DNA of 64,000 bases from an uncultured Lachnospiraceae bacterium (GTDB lineage: Bacteria; Bacillota; Clostridia; Lachnospirales; Lachnospiraceae): positions 62,001 through 126,000 of the forward strand of contig CAMNTM010000004.1 of NCBI GenBank assembly GCA_946558465.1, given 5' to 3'. The notes under the pieces are model-generated. The model had not been told where the DNA came from and made no database searches. It saw only the letters and a program-made list of their open reading frames with translations. This document shows, piece after piece, positions 7,809 to 16,136 of this stretch (its first letter is position 1; every line of letters begins with the position of its first letter). The position numbers were made by a program, and so were the translations under genes.

Positions 7809-8960
7809 TTACATTACTCCAAAGATTGCCATAAATGTCCCGGCTGCTACCGCTGTTCCGATAACACCGGCCACATTTGGACCCATCGCATGCATCAGAA
7901 GGAAGTTGGTCGGGTCTTCCTCAGCGCCCACCTTCTGGGATACACGGGCCGCCATAGGCACTGCCGATACACCGGCAGAACCGATAAGCGGATTTACCTT
8001 GCCGTGGGTAGCAATACACATAAGCTTTCCAAAGACAACTCCGGCTGCCGTACCGAACATAAACGCCACTAAACCAAGAGCAACAATATAAAGCGTCTGC
8101 CTGTTCAGAAACGCTTCCGCGCTGGTCGTAGCTCCGACAGACGTACCAAGCAGAATAACTACAATATACATCAGTGCATTGGACGCCGTCTCTGTCAGCT
8201 GTCTTACCACTCCTGATTCACGGAAAAGATTTCCAAGCATCAGCATACCGACAAGCGGCGCTGTTGTAGGAAGAATCACACATACGACAATAGTAACTAT
8301 AATCGGGAAGAGAATCCGCTCAAGCTTAGAAACAGGTCTTAACTGCTCCATCTTAATTTTCCGCTCCTTCTCCGTTGTAAGAAGCTTCATAATCGGCGGC
8401 TGAATAATCGGCACGAGCGACATATAGGAATACGCTGCAACGGCAATCGGTCCCATGATTGCGGTCTGCTGCAGTTTCCCTGCCAGGAAGATGGATGTCG
8501 GTCCGTCCGCACCTCCGATAATTGAAATTGCCGCCGCCGCTTTGTCGGAAAACCCAAGCGCCATTGCCCCAAGATAAGCTGCAAAGATACCAAACTGTGC
8601 CGCAGCTCCAAGAAGAAAGCTCTTCGGATTGGCAATCAGAGGTCCGAAATCTGTCATCGCACCTACACCCAGGAAAATAAGTGACGGCAGAATCGCCCAT
8701 TCATCCAGCATGAAAAAGTAATAGAGAAGTCCTCCGGTTCCATTTGCTGAATCTTCTGCATGGAGCATAATATCCGGATAGATATTTACAAGCAGCATAC
8801 CGAATGCAATCGGTACGAGAAGCAGAGGCTCGAACTCATGTCTGATTGCCAGGTACAAGAAAAAGCACGCCACGGCAATCATAATCAGATTTCCCCATGT
8901 AAGACTAAAAAAAGCGGTCTGCTGCACGAGGTTTCCTAATGTTGTTGTTATATATTCCAT
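7809..8960 (-). CDS. oadB: Sodium-translocating decarboxylase beta subunit (OadB/MmdB/GcdB)
   Basis: A 383-residue integral membrane protein with about nine or more hydrophobic segments. It decarboxylates carboxybiotin on the carrier and couples this to sodium export. Family motifs are visible: [35 protein letters not shown] (the conserved Asp used in Na+ translocation) and the C-terminal [25 protein letters not shown]. It sits between the biotin carrier and oadA with short gaps. The same subunit serves oxaloacetate, methylmalonyl-CoA and glutaconyl-CoA decarboxylases, so it does not by itself fix the substrate. Confidence 0.96.
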   Translation of the reverse strand: MEYITTTLGNLVQQTAFFSLTWGNLIMIAVACFFLYLAIRHEFEPLLLVPIAFGMLLVNIYPDIMLHAEDSANGTGGLLYYFFMLDEWAILPSLIFLGVGAMTDFGPLIANPKSFLLGAAAQFGIFAAYLGAMALGFSDKAAAAISIIGGADGPTSIFLAGKLQQTAIMGPIAVAAYSYMSLVPIIQPPIMKLLTTEKERKIKMEQLRPVSKLERILFPIIVTIVVCVILPTTAPLVGMLMLGNLFRESGVVRQLTETASNALMYIVVILLGTSVGATTSAEAFLNRQTLYIVALGLVAFMFGTAAGVVFGKLMCIATHGKVNPLIGSAGVSAVPMAARVSQKVGAEEDPTNFLLMHAMGPNVAGVIGTAVAAGTFMAIFGVM

Positions 8961-8996
8961 TTTTTAACCTCCAGTCGTATTCATGTAGGAACAATA

Positions 8997-9368
8997 TTAG
9001 CTAAGAGTTGCTAATACCGCACCGGATTCGATTGCATCGCCAACGGCTACGTCAATACTAGCTACAGTTCCGTCTTCCGGTGCTACAACTGGAATCTCCA
9101 TCTTCATTGCTTCAATAATAACGACCGCATCACCCTTTTTCACTGCCTGGCCTACGCTTGCCTCAAGCTTGAATACCTTGCCTGCCGCTCCTGCTTTTAC
9201 CTCAATGGAACCTGCTCCTCCTGCCGGTTTTGCTGCCGGTGCCGGTGCTGCCTTAGGCGCTGCTGCTGGTCTCGCTGCCGGTCTTGCTGCCGGTGCTGAT
9301 CCTGATCCTGCTTCCTCTACCGTTACATCATATACATTTCCATTTACTGTGATGGTATAATTTTTCAT
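8997..9368 (-). CDS. Biotin carboxyl carrier protein of the decarboxylase (GcdC/MmdC type)
   Basis: A 123-residue carrier with an N-terminal ~20-residue segment (MKNYTITVNGNVYDVTVEE), a flexible Ala/Pro-rich linker at residues ~22-53 and a C-terminal biotinyl domain. The EAMKMEIPV motif holds the biotinylated lysine (Lys89). It shuttles the carboxyl group between the soluble carboxyltransferases and membrane subunit OadB. It lies 28 nt behind the OadG-like gene and 36 nt before oadB. Confidence 0.95.
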   Translation of the reverse strand: MKNYTITVNGNVYDVTVEEAGSGSAPAARPAARPAAAPKAAPAPAAKPAGGAGSIEVKAGAAGKVFKLEASVGQAVKKGDAVVIIEAMKMEIPVVAPEDGTVASIDVAVGDAIESGAVLATLS

Positions 9369-9395
9369 CTTCTTATATCCTCCTTATTCCTTTCC

Positions 9396-10145
9396 TTATG
9401 AATTCCACATATTTGCCGGACGTCGTCTGATGCTGCGGACAACAAATCCATCTGTGCTCGTTCCCTCCGCTGCTGCAATTGCTGCAGAAATAACGGCAAT
9501 TAATTCCAAATCATCTGTCTCTTCCACGATTTCCTCCACTGCCGGCGCCGGTGCTGCCTGAGGCGCCTTCTTCTTCGATGCATCAGCCGAAGAAATAAAC
9601 CTGAATAAGGAAATCACAATAGATATAAATATCAGTACTGCAAATACAGTACCCATTCCAAGCAGGGTATTCATGCCTGCTTTTTCAAGAATCTCACCCT
9701 TGCTGTACTGGGCATTGACATTTACACTCTCCAGATAAAGCTTTTCATCAAACTCAAATACAACGTCTGCCTCACGGTCTTTATATTCTACTCTGGTAGT
9801 AACCTTAAGTGAATCCGCTGACGCCTCATACACAAAATCACCGTGTCCCACATATGCACCGCACTCCTCTACTCCTGCCTTCCAGCTGTCAACTGCAGCC
9901 GAAAAGCTCTCTGGCTCAAACCGGAGTCCTGTCTGCAGAAACTCAAAATTCTGCGCATATTCTGAAAGCTTGTTCCACTCCTCAAGGGACGCATCATCTA
10001 CATTTTCACAGTACTGTATCAGAAACTCTATCATCTGATCGACAGTCGTCTCATCATATTCAACTGCTTCTTCTGTCTTAGCGCATCCGGTAAAGCAGAA
10101 AACCGTAAGCAGCAGACAGAGCAGTAAGCTAATCTTTTTTTTCAC
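9396..10145 (-). CDS. oadG: OadG-family gamma subunit with an N-terminal lipoprotein domain
   Basis: A 249-residue protein with three parts. It starts with a lipoprotein signal (MKKKISLLLCLLLTVFCFTGC, lipobox Cys21). Next is an extracytoplasmic domain of ~130 residues resembling the DUF3887 type. The OadG part follows: one membrane helix (GMGTVFAVLIFISIVISLF, ~residues 160-180), an Ala/Pro linker, and the OadG tail ELIAVISAAIAAAEG ending in RRRPANMW. OadG is the small scaffold that holds the membrane and soluble subunits together. The secreted N-terminal domain is an addition to the short standard OadG (about 80-120 residues). It lies 14 nt after the MmdA-like gene. Confidence 0.85.
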   Translation of the reverse strand: MKKKISLLLCLLLTVFCFTGCAKTEEAVEYDETTVDQMIEFLIQYCENVDDASLEEWNKLSEYAQNFEFLQTGLRFEPESFSAAVDSWKAGVEECGAYVGHGDFVYEASADSLKVTTRVEYKDREADVVFEFDEKLYLESVNVNAQYSKGEILEKAGMNTLLGMGTVFAVLIFISIVISLFRFISSADASKKKAPQAAPAPAVEEIVEETDDLELIAVISAAIAAAEGTSTDGFVVRSIRRRPANMWNS

Positions 10146-10159
10146 TTTGCCTCACCTCT

Positions 10160-11599
10160 CTAAACTGTTCCATGCTTCTTCATCGGACGGTCCTCTCTCT
10201 TTGTGAACAACATCTCAAACGCGCCGATAACATGTTTTCTTGTAGCGGAAGGCTCAATGACGGCATCTACATATCCTCTTCTGGCCGCAGACATCGGACT
10301 TCCCTGAAGCTCCTTATATTCAAGAGCCTTCGTCTTCATCGTGTCTGCATCTTTGTCCGCATACATAATCTTAGCTGCAAGATCAGCGTCCATCATTCCA
10401 ATCTCTGCCGACGGCCATGCAAATACCATATCTGCTCCGATAGACTTGCTGTTCATGGTTACATAAGCGCTTCCGAAGGCTTTTCCAATTATTACATTTA
10501 CCTTCGGTACGGTTGCATTAGCAAATGCATAAGTAAGCTTCGCAGCTGCTCTCGGCAGGTGCTTTTCTGCATACTTGCAGGCAGCAAATCCAGACACGTT
10601 GGTAAGCGTCAGTACCGGAATACCAAATGCATCACAGAACTCTACAAACTCAGCTGCCTTCTGTGCACCGTCCGCCGAAAGAGAACCGTCAAATTCCGCG
10701 GCCACCTCGGCATTTTCATTATACACTTTTAAGCGGTTTGCAGCTGCTCCGACCGTCATGCCGTTAAGCCGCATAAAACCGGTAACCATATCCTGTGCAT
10801 AATGCTTCTTCGTCTCAAAGAAAATATGATCGTCTGCAATCTGTGCAAGAGCAATACCTGTATCCTCTGCCGCATTCTCAATATCTGCGCAGACACGGTT
10901 CAGATCGTCCATACATTCATCATAAGCTCCATTATCTTCATTATTACATGGAAGCAGACTTACAAGCGCGCGGATGTTCTCAAGAATCTCTGCCTCTGTT
11001 CCTATATCATCTACAAGTCCGCTTTCTCTGCTCTGATACTCTGCAGAAGAAGTATCACACTTGGAAATCTCATTTCCAGGAAGTGCATTTGGTGAATTCA
11101 CGAACAGCCTGCCCTTTGTTCCTTCCATAAAGGTAAAATCTGTCAGCGCCGGAACCACTGCCAAACCGCCGCCGCATGTCCCGAAAATCGCCGTAATCTG
11201 AGGAATCACGCCGGAAGCAAGCGTCTGCTGCATATAAAGCTTTCCAAACGCATCAAGCGCGTCTGTCGCTTCCTGGAGCCTTAAGCCTGCACAATCCACC
11301 AGTCCGATAACCGGTGCACCCATCTTAAGCGCCATACCATAGAGATTCGCAATCTTCTTCGCATGCATCTCACCGATTGCTCCATTTAACACGGAAGCAT
11401 CCTGGCTGTACACATACACCAAATTCCCGTCGATAACTCCATATCCGGTGATAACACCATCTGCCGGAGTATCCTTTTCCTGCAGGTTGAAATCTGTAGC
11501 TCTGGCAGTTACTGCCCCGCCGATTTCAACAAAGCTTCCTGCATCAAGCAGTTCCGCTATGCGGCTGCCCGCTGCATTTTCTGTTGCTATGTTGCTCAT
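10160..11599 (-). CDS. Acyl-CoA carboxyltransferase (MmdA/12S-like)
   Basis: A 479-residue protein of the acyl-CoA carboxylase beta/methylmalonyl-CoA decarboxylase alpha family with two crotonase-fold halves. Visible features are the N-terminal segment VYVYSQDASVLNGAIGEMHAKKI, GAPVIGLVDCAGLRLQEA, the oxyanion-hole glycine run AIFGTCGGGLAV and the second-half segment IPVLTLTNVSGFAACKYAEK with VIGKAFGSAYVTMNSKSIGADMVFAW. It is diverged and slightly shorter than typical MmdA (about 510 residues). It is the first gene of the operon, preceded by a strong promoter. Together with OadA and the shared biotin carrier it would form either two alternative carboxyl donors to one sodium pump or a transcarboxylase. 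The acyl-CoA substrate is not determinable here. Confidence 0.85.
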   Translation of the reverse strand: MSNIATENAAGSRIAELLDAGSFVEIGGAVTARATDFNLQEKDTPADGVITGYGVIDGNLVYVYSQDASVLNGAIGEMHAKKIANLYGMALKMGAPVIGLVDCAGLRLQEATDALDAFGKLYMQQTLASGVIPQITAIFGTCGGGLAVVPALTDFTFMEGTKGRLFVNSPNALPGNEISKCDTSSAEYQSRESGLVDDIGTEAEILENIRALVSLLPCNNEDNGAYDECMDDLNRVCADIENAAEDTGIALAQIADDHIFFETKKHYAQDMVTGFMRLNGMTVGAAANRLKVYNENAEVAAEFDGSLSADGAQKAAEFVEFCDAFGIPVLTLTNVSGFAACKYAEKHLPRAAAKLTYAFANATVPKVNVIIGKAFGSAYVTMNSKSIGADMVFAWPSAEIGMMDADLAAKIMYADKDADTMKTKALEYKELQGSPMSAARRGYVDAVIEPSATRKHVIGAFEMLFTKREDRPMKKHGTV

Positions 11600-11658
11600 A
11601 GTCTAGCCCTCCATTTTTCCTACATATTTAAAAGTAAAACCAAATTTCTGCCAATTAT

Positions 11659-11687
11659 ATTATATCCCCTTTTCCGGGAATCCGCAA
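11659..11687 (-). promoter_or_regulatory. Promoter of the sodium-pumping decarboxylase operon
   Basis: TTGCGG-N17-TATAAT on the minus strand, about 60 nt upstream of the first start codon (11599), which itself follows a GGAGGG site. Confidence 0.75.
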
Positions 11688-11770
11688 CATATTTTCTACA
11701 TATTTGTTAATATATTGACACACCGTTTTATGAGTAAAAGAAGACGCAGGCGTACTTTTCACATAAACAA

Positions 11771-11807
11771 AAAACTCCAAACCGACAATCCATCAGTTCA
11801 GAGCTTT
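11771..11807 (-). terminator. Probable terminator behind the YcxB-like gene
   Basis: On the minus strand AAAGCTCTGAAC pairs with GTTTGGAGTTTT through a 12-bp stem using three G-U pairs, followed by a T-rich tail. Confidence 0.5.
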
Positions 11808-11819
11808 CAGCAGCCCATA

Positions 11820-12428
11820 TCATAATTTCTTTATCTTACTTTTTACTCCCGGACACCGTTCCAGCAAAAACTTTTTCAGCTCTTCTATGTCTCCTTCCAA
11901 AAGTGCCTCTTTCGGGAATCCAATCATAACCCGGACACTGCCCCTTACATCCTTGTCCTTTTTTACAACCAGGCCGAAGCCGCGTTCTGTCTCCAGAAGC
12001 TTTACAACCTGTACGTATTCAAATGCACGGGTTTTGATCTTTGTTACACTTTCAAAATGCTCCTCATAAAAATCTATCTGTCCGGTAATATTCGTACCTT
12101 CCTTTGTCTTTCTGAGTTTATACATCTCCTCAGCATCTCCGGCCGCTGTCGCCTGAACCGCTTTTCTCCAAGCAGTTCGGTTAATAATAAGCGCAGTTAT
12201 TCCCAGTGCTGCCCAGGCTGCCAGATATTTCAGAAAAAAAAGCGCCAGGCCCGGCATCGTCCCCCCGCCTGGTTCTCCGTAGATAAACATCATCACCAGC
12301 ACAACAATACCTGCTGCTCCAATTACAAATTTTATTGTGATATCACTGTTATCTATATCAAACAGCTCACAGACGGTTTCCAGTGTTTTTATCGTCTCTT
12401 TATATGTTACACGATACTTATATGCCAT
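11820..12428 (-). CDS. YcxB-like membrane protein
   Basis: A 202-residue protein with two predicted membrane helices (about residues 32-50 and 65-82) and a cytoplasmic C-terminal domain of the YcxB-like type, with FYEEHFESVTKIKTRAFEYVQV near residues 122-143. The function of this family is unknown. It stands alone between the decarboxylase operon and the peptide transporter gene, with its own probable terminator downstream. Confidence 0.65.
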   Translation of the reverse strand: MAYKYRVTYKETIKTLETVCELFDIDNSDITIKFVIGAAGIVVLVMMFIYGEPGGGTMPGLALFFLKYLAAWAALGITALIINRTAWRKAVQATAAGDAEEMYKLRKTKEGTNITGQIDFYEEHFESVTKIKTRAFEYVQVVKLLETERGFGLVVKKDKDVRGSVRVMIGFPKEALLEGDIEELKKFLLERCPGVKSKIKKL

Positions 12429-12510
12429 ATAAACTTCCTCTTTCTAAACAGCAAAAATATTTTATAAGCCTGCAGCGGACCAAATATCCCGCAAAATACG
12501 GCTCCGCAGG

Positions 12511-12562
12511 AATAAAACAAGAGCGCCGCAAATAGCTAAGCACTAACTATCCCACAACGCTC
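12511..12562 (-). terminator. Rho-independent terminator behind the peptide transporter gene
   Basis: Minus-strand stem GAGCG...CGCTC with an inner ATAG/CTAT pairing, followed by TTGTTTTATT. Confidence 0.6.
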
Positions 12563-12601
12563 CTGCTTATCTAACTTATGTAAGTGTAATAAGAATCAGG
12601 A

Positions 12602-13951
12602 TTATTCCCCTTCAACCATTCTGTCAACCTTGCCTGAGAACACAAGCATAACAAGTCCACATGCAATAACTACAACCGCAACTCCGCCGTAAGCCTTGAT
12701 GAAATCAAACTTAGACAGCCAGTTGTAAAGGACTGCATTTCCTTTACCAGCAAAGAAAATAACCAGCGGCCATATACCAAGAAGCGTTCCAAGAAGCTTC
12801 TTCGGAGCATACTTGTTAATAAATGAGTTTCCAAGAGGTGAGAAGATAACCTCACCGACAGTCATAAAGATTGCTGTCAAAACGATAATCCAGATACCTA
12901 CCGGCTCCTTCGTGCCTGATCCGGCAAGAACTGCTGCAAGTACCATGGTTGCCGGAGTCAGACCCAGAATAGTAATTCCAAGAGCCGTCTTCTTAAACAT
13001 ACCCATATCGCCCTGCGGCCTCTGACGCAGCTTTGCCCAGATTCCTGCAAATACCGGACATAAACCGATACAGAGCAGACCATTCATGGAATCAAACCAA
13101 GCTGTCGGCATAGTAAATGAACCGATATTCCAGTTTGCCCATCCAAGTCCGGCCTCGCTCGTAGGACCGAATTCGAAATATACCGGATTGTATACCATAT
13201 ACCAGATTAGCCAGAAAATACCGGAAAATGCTGTTACAATCAGGATCGCGATTACACGGTTCTTTTCAAGCTTCGTAAGCGGAGCCGTATCCTTCTCGGC
13301 TTTGTTGATATCCTCTACACGGTTATCAATAAGGAACGGCTTCTTGCCGGCATCGCCGAAGAATTTCATTCCGAACATCCACCATGCACAGTCAACGAAC
13401 AGCGCAATACCGCAGGCAAGGAACAGCATACGATATCCTGCAGATTTTGCCAGAAGCGGGAGAAATGTTGTTCCGCAGAAGGAACCGATGTTTACGAAAG
13501 AATACTGAAGACTGAAAACAGTGTCCAGCTCATCCTCATCTGCAAGCGGGAACAAACGTCCGTTAATACCAGACACATTTCCTTTAAAGAAACCTGTACC
13601 AACCGCAACAAGAATAACCATAGCCCAGAGCATCCCGAGGCTGTTTGCTTTCCATGCACACAGATAGCCGGCTCCCATCAGAATTTCTCCAAGAGGAACA
13701 AGAAGACGCGGACTTACCCAGCGGTCTGCAATATAGCCGCCGATAATCGGTGTAATGTAGGTAAGAGCTACCAGGTTCGCAGACATTGAAGCTGCTACGG
13801 ATTTGTCAAGTCCGAGTCCGCCCTTCACTACCTCTGCAGCGATAAAGATTGTGAGTCCCCATTTTGCAGCATAATATGCGAGTCTCTCAAATGTAAAAGA
13901 CAAACTACATACATAAAAGCCGAATGGAAAACCTTTTTTTGTTTTTCCCAT
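12602..13951 (-). CDS. POT-family (proton-dependent) oligopeptide transporter
   Basis: A 449-residue MFS-type membrane protein with about 12 hydrophobic helices. The N-terminal FTFERLAYYAAKWGL matches the POT/PTR2 signature (ExxERxxYY), followed by LTYITPIIGGYIADRW. Such proteins import di- and tripeptides with protons. It is divergent from the aminopeptidase P gene at 14292; uptake of proline-containing peptides and their cytoplasmic hydrolysis would fit together. Single gene with its own promoter and terminator. Confidence 0.88.
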   Translation of the reverse strand: MGKTKKGFPFGFYVCSLSFTFERLAYYAAKWGLTIFIAAEVVKGGLGLDKSVAASMSANLVALTYITPIIGGYIADRWVSPRLLVPLGEILMGAGYLCAWKANSLGMLWAMVILVAVGTGFFKGNVSGINGRLFPLADEDELDTVFSLQYSFVNIGSFCGTTFLPLLAKSAGYRMLFLACGIALFVDCAWWMFGMKFFGDAGKKPFLIDNRVEDINKAEKDTAPLTKLEKNRVIAILIVTAFSGIFWLIWYMVYNPVYFEFGPTSEAGLGWANWNIGSFTMPTAWFDSMNGLLCIGLCPVFAGIWAKLRQRPQGDMGMFKKTALGITILGLTPATMVLAAVLAGSGTKEPVGIWIIVLTAIFMTVGEVIFSPLGNSFINKYAPKKLLGTLLGIWPLVIFFAGKGNAVLYNWLSKFDFIKAYGGVAVVVIACGLVMLVFSGKVDRMVEGE

Positions 13952-14027
13952 GAGTTTTAACCCTCCAGATAATAAAATTTGCTTTTATTTAGCTAAAAAT
14001 AACAAACAAAAGCATTTGACATTACGT

Positions 14028-14056
14028 ATGATAACACAATGTAACCAAAAATACAA
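14028..14056 (-). promoter_or_regulatory. Promoter of the peptide transporter gene
   Basis: TTGTAT-N17-TATCAT on the minus strand, about 80 nt before the start codon at 13951. Confidence 0.6.
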
Positions 14057-14240
14057 TATAATCTTTTAAGAAAAACTTAAGTTTTGGGATTGTTAAATTT
14101 ATAATTATTTTATAATTAGTTCCTTTCTGCCGATAAATCATTTCAAAACCGGACATCTTTGTCCATTTTTTGATTTATTTTTTCTTGTAAATTATTTTCT
14201 ATATTTTGTAAATTATTCCCTCAAAAATCTATATTTTGTG

Positions 14241-14270
14241 TTACAATATGAATGGATATAGTACTATACT
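14241..14270 (+). promoter_or_regulatory. Promoter of the aminopeptidase P gene
   Basis: TTACAA-N18-TATACT, 22 nt before the start codon; the AAGGAGG ribosome binding site follows directly. Confidence 0.6.
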
Positions 14271-14291
14271 ATTTTAAGGAGGTTTTTCATT

Positions 14292-16079
14292 ATGAATGTA
14301 GCAGAAAGAGTTGCAAAGCTCCGCTCTCTCATGAGCGAAAGGGGAATTGACGCCTACGTCGTTCCGACAGCGGATTTCCACCAGAGTGAATATGTCGGGG
14401 AGCACTTTAAGGCTCGGAAATTTATTACCGGCTTTTCCGGCTCCTACGGGACGGCAGTCATCACAAAGGATGACGGAGGTCTTTGGACAGACGGAAGATA
14501 TTTTTTTCAGGCAGAAAATGAACTGAAAGGAAGCGGCATCCGCTTAATGAAGCTTTTTGTCGGGGATACTCCTTCTATCTCGGAATATCTGCAGGAAAAT
14601 ATCCCATCCGGCGGCACAGTTGCCTGCGACGGACGTGTGCTTTCCGTTGATGAAGGAAAAGAATTCGAGGAAGCTCTGTGCGGAAAAAATATTACACTTG
14701 ACTATGAAGAGGATTTAATTGACCTTGTGTGGGAGGATCGTCCTTTGCTGTCTAAAAAACCTGCCTTCTTCCTGGAGGAAAAGTACAGCGGCGAAAGTAC
14801 CTCTTCCAAGCTTGCGCGCGTACGCACGGCTATGAAGGAGCATGGTGCAGACACTCATATTATTGCATCCTTAGATGATATCGGCTGGCTTTTGAATATC
14901 CGCGGCGACGACATCGAATTCTTCCCGCTTCTTCTCTCCTATGCCATTGTTACTATGGATACAGTAGAGCTTTATGTGGATGATTCCAAGCTTAATGAGC
15001 AGATCCTTGAAGAATTCAAGAAGAACAATGTAAAGCTTCACCCGTACAATGACATTTACACAGATATCAAGGGATTAAATCCCGACAGTACTACCTTGAT
15101 TGACCCAATGATGATGAATTACGCCCTCTATAAGAGTATTCCGTGCAGGATTACAGAAGCACCGAATCCGACGATTCTTATGAAGGCTATGAAAAACCCG
15201 GTAGAGCTTGATAATATAAGGGAGGCACATATTAAGGACGGCACTGCCATCACAAAATTTATGTACTGGATAAAGACACGCTATGACAAAGAGACTATTA
15301 CAGAGCTCAGCTCGGCGGACAAGCTTACAAGCCTTAGAAAAGAACAGGAAGGCTACATACAGGACAGCTTTGAGCCTCTGTGCGCATTTGCAGACCATGC
15401 AGCCATGATGCACTACTCTCCTTCTGAGGAGTCTGATGTAAGGCTTACCTCCGGCGCATTTTTCTTAAACGACACAGGCGGCGGCTACTATGAGGGCTCC
15501 AGTGATATTACAAGAACCTTCGTTCTTGGCTCTGTAGACAGCCAGATGAAAAAGTACTTTACCGCTGTTGTCCGTGCCATGATGCGTCTCTCCCGTGCAC
15601 GGTTCCTTTACGGATGCTACGGCTATAATCTTGACGTACTCGCAAGAGGTCCTATCTGGGATCTGGATCTGGATTATCAATGCGGCACCGGCCACGGCGT
15701 CGGCTATCTCGGCAACGTCCACGAATCACCGACCGGATTCCGCTGGTATGTAGTCCCAAGCAAAAATGAGCACCATCAGCTGGAAGAAGGCATGGTAATC
15801 ACCGATGAACCAGGTATCTATGAGGACGGCAAGTTCGGTATCCGGATTGAAAATGAATTCGTAGTAAAGAAGGGGACGAAAAACAAATACGGACAGTTCA
15901 TGCACTTTGAGACAATTACCTTTGCCCCGATTGACTTAGATGGTATTGACCCGGAAGAAATGAGCCGGGATGAGCGTGAATGGCTTAACAATTACCATAA
16001 GGAGGTATATGAAAAGATCGGTCCGCGTCTGACGGATGAGGAAAGAGAATGGCTTAAAGAATATACGCGGGCGATTTAA
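14292..16079 (+). CDS. Aminopeptidase P family protein (Xaa-Pro aminopeptidase, M24B)
   Basis: A 595-residue long-form aminopeptidase P that removes N-terminal residues ahead of proline. Two creatinase-type N-terminal domains (residues ~1-300) precede the pita-bread catalytic domain. Metal ligands are recognisable: the Asp in FFLNDTGGGYY, the Asp in GSSDITRTF, the His in CGTGHGVGYL, the Glu in ITDEPGIYEDG and the Glu in IRIENEFVV. The start has an ideal AAGGAGG site. It is divergent from the peptide transporter and probably co-regulated with it. A palindromic repeat lies 19 nt after the stop. Confidence 0.93.
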   Translation: MNVAERVAKLRSLMSERGIDAYVVPTADFHQSEYVGEHFKARKFITGFSGSYGTAVITKDDGGLWTDGRYFFQAENELKGSGIRLMKLFVGDTPSISEYLQENIPSGGTVACDGRVLSVDEGKEFEEALCGKNITLDYEEDLIDLVWEDRPLLSKKPAFFLEEKYSGESTSSKLARVRTAMKEHGADTHIIASLDDIGWLLNIRGDDIEFFPLLLSYAIVTMDTVELYVDDSKLNEQILEEFKKNNVKLHPYNDIYTDIKGLNPDSTTLIDPMMMNYALYKSIPCRITEAPNPTILMKAMKNPVELDNIREAHIKDGTAITKFMYWIKTRYDKETITELSSADKLTSLRKEQEGYIQDSFEPLCAFADHAAMMHYSPSEESDVRLTSGAFFLNDTGGGYYEGSSDITRTFVLGSVDSQMKKYFTAVVRAMMRLSRARFLYGCYGYNLDVLARGPIWDLDLDYQCGTGHGVGYLGNVHESPTGFRWYVVPSKNEHHQLEEGMVITDEPGIYEDGKFGIRIENEFVVKKGTKNKYGQFMHFETITFAPIDLDGIDPEEMSRDEREWLNNYHKEVYEKIGPRLTDEEREWLKEYTRAI

Positions 16080-16097
16080 GGAAGCTGCGCAGCCGGA

Positions 16098-16125
16098 GAC
16101 GGGGTATTTCTGGAAATACCCCGTC
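16098..16125. repeat. Dispersed palindromic repeat, copy 1
   Basis: Perfect 13-bp arms GACGGGGTATTTC and GAAATACCCCGTC with a TG centre, between two convergent genes. The same core recurs at 26014-26049 and 36721-36764. REP-like; it lacks the T-run of a classical terminator but could act as a bidirectional 3' stabiliser. Confidence 0.85.
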
Positions 16126-16136
16126 CCCGATTTCAG

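Larger units (their letters stand above)
13952..14291. other. 340-bp AT-rich divergent control region
   Basis: It lies between two outward-facing starts and contains no gene. The transporter promoter (14028-14056, minus) and the aminopeptidase promoter (14241-14270, plus) are inside it. Two direct copies of TTGTAAATTATT (14185-14196 and 14206-14217), 21 bp or two helical turns apart, could be an operator for shared control of the two genes. Confidence 0.6.
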
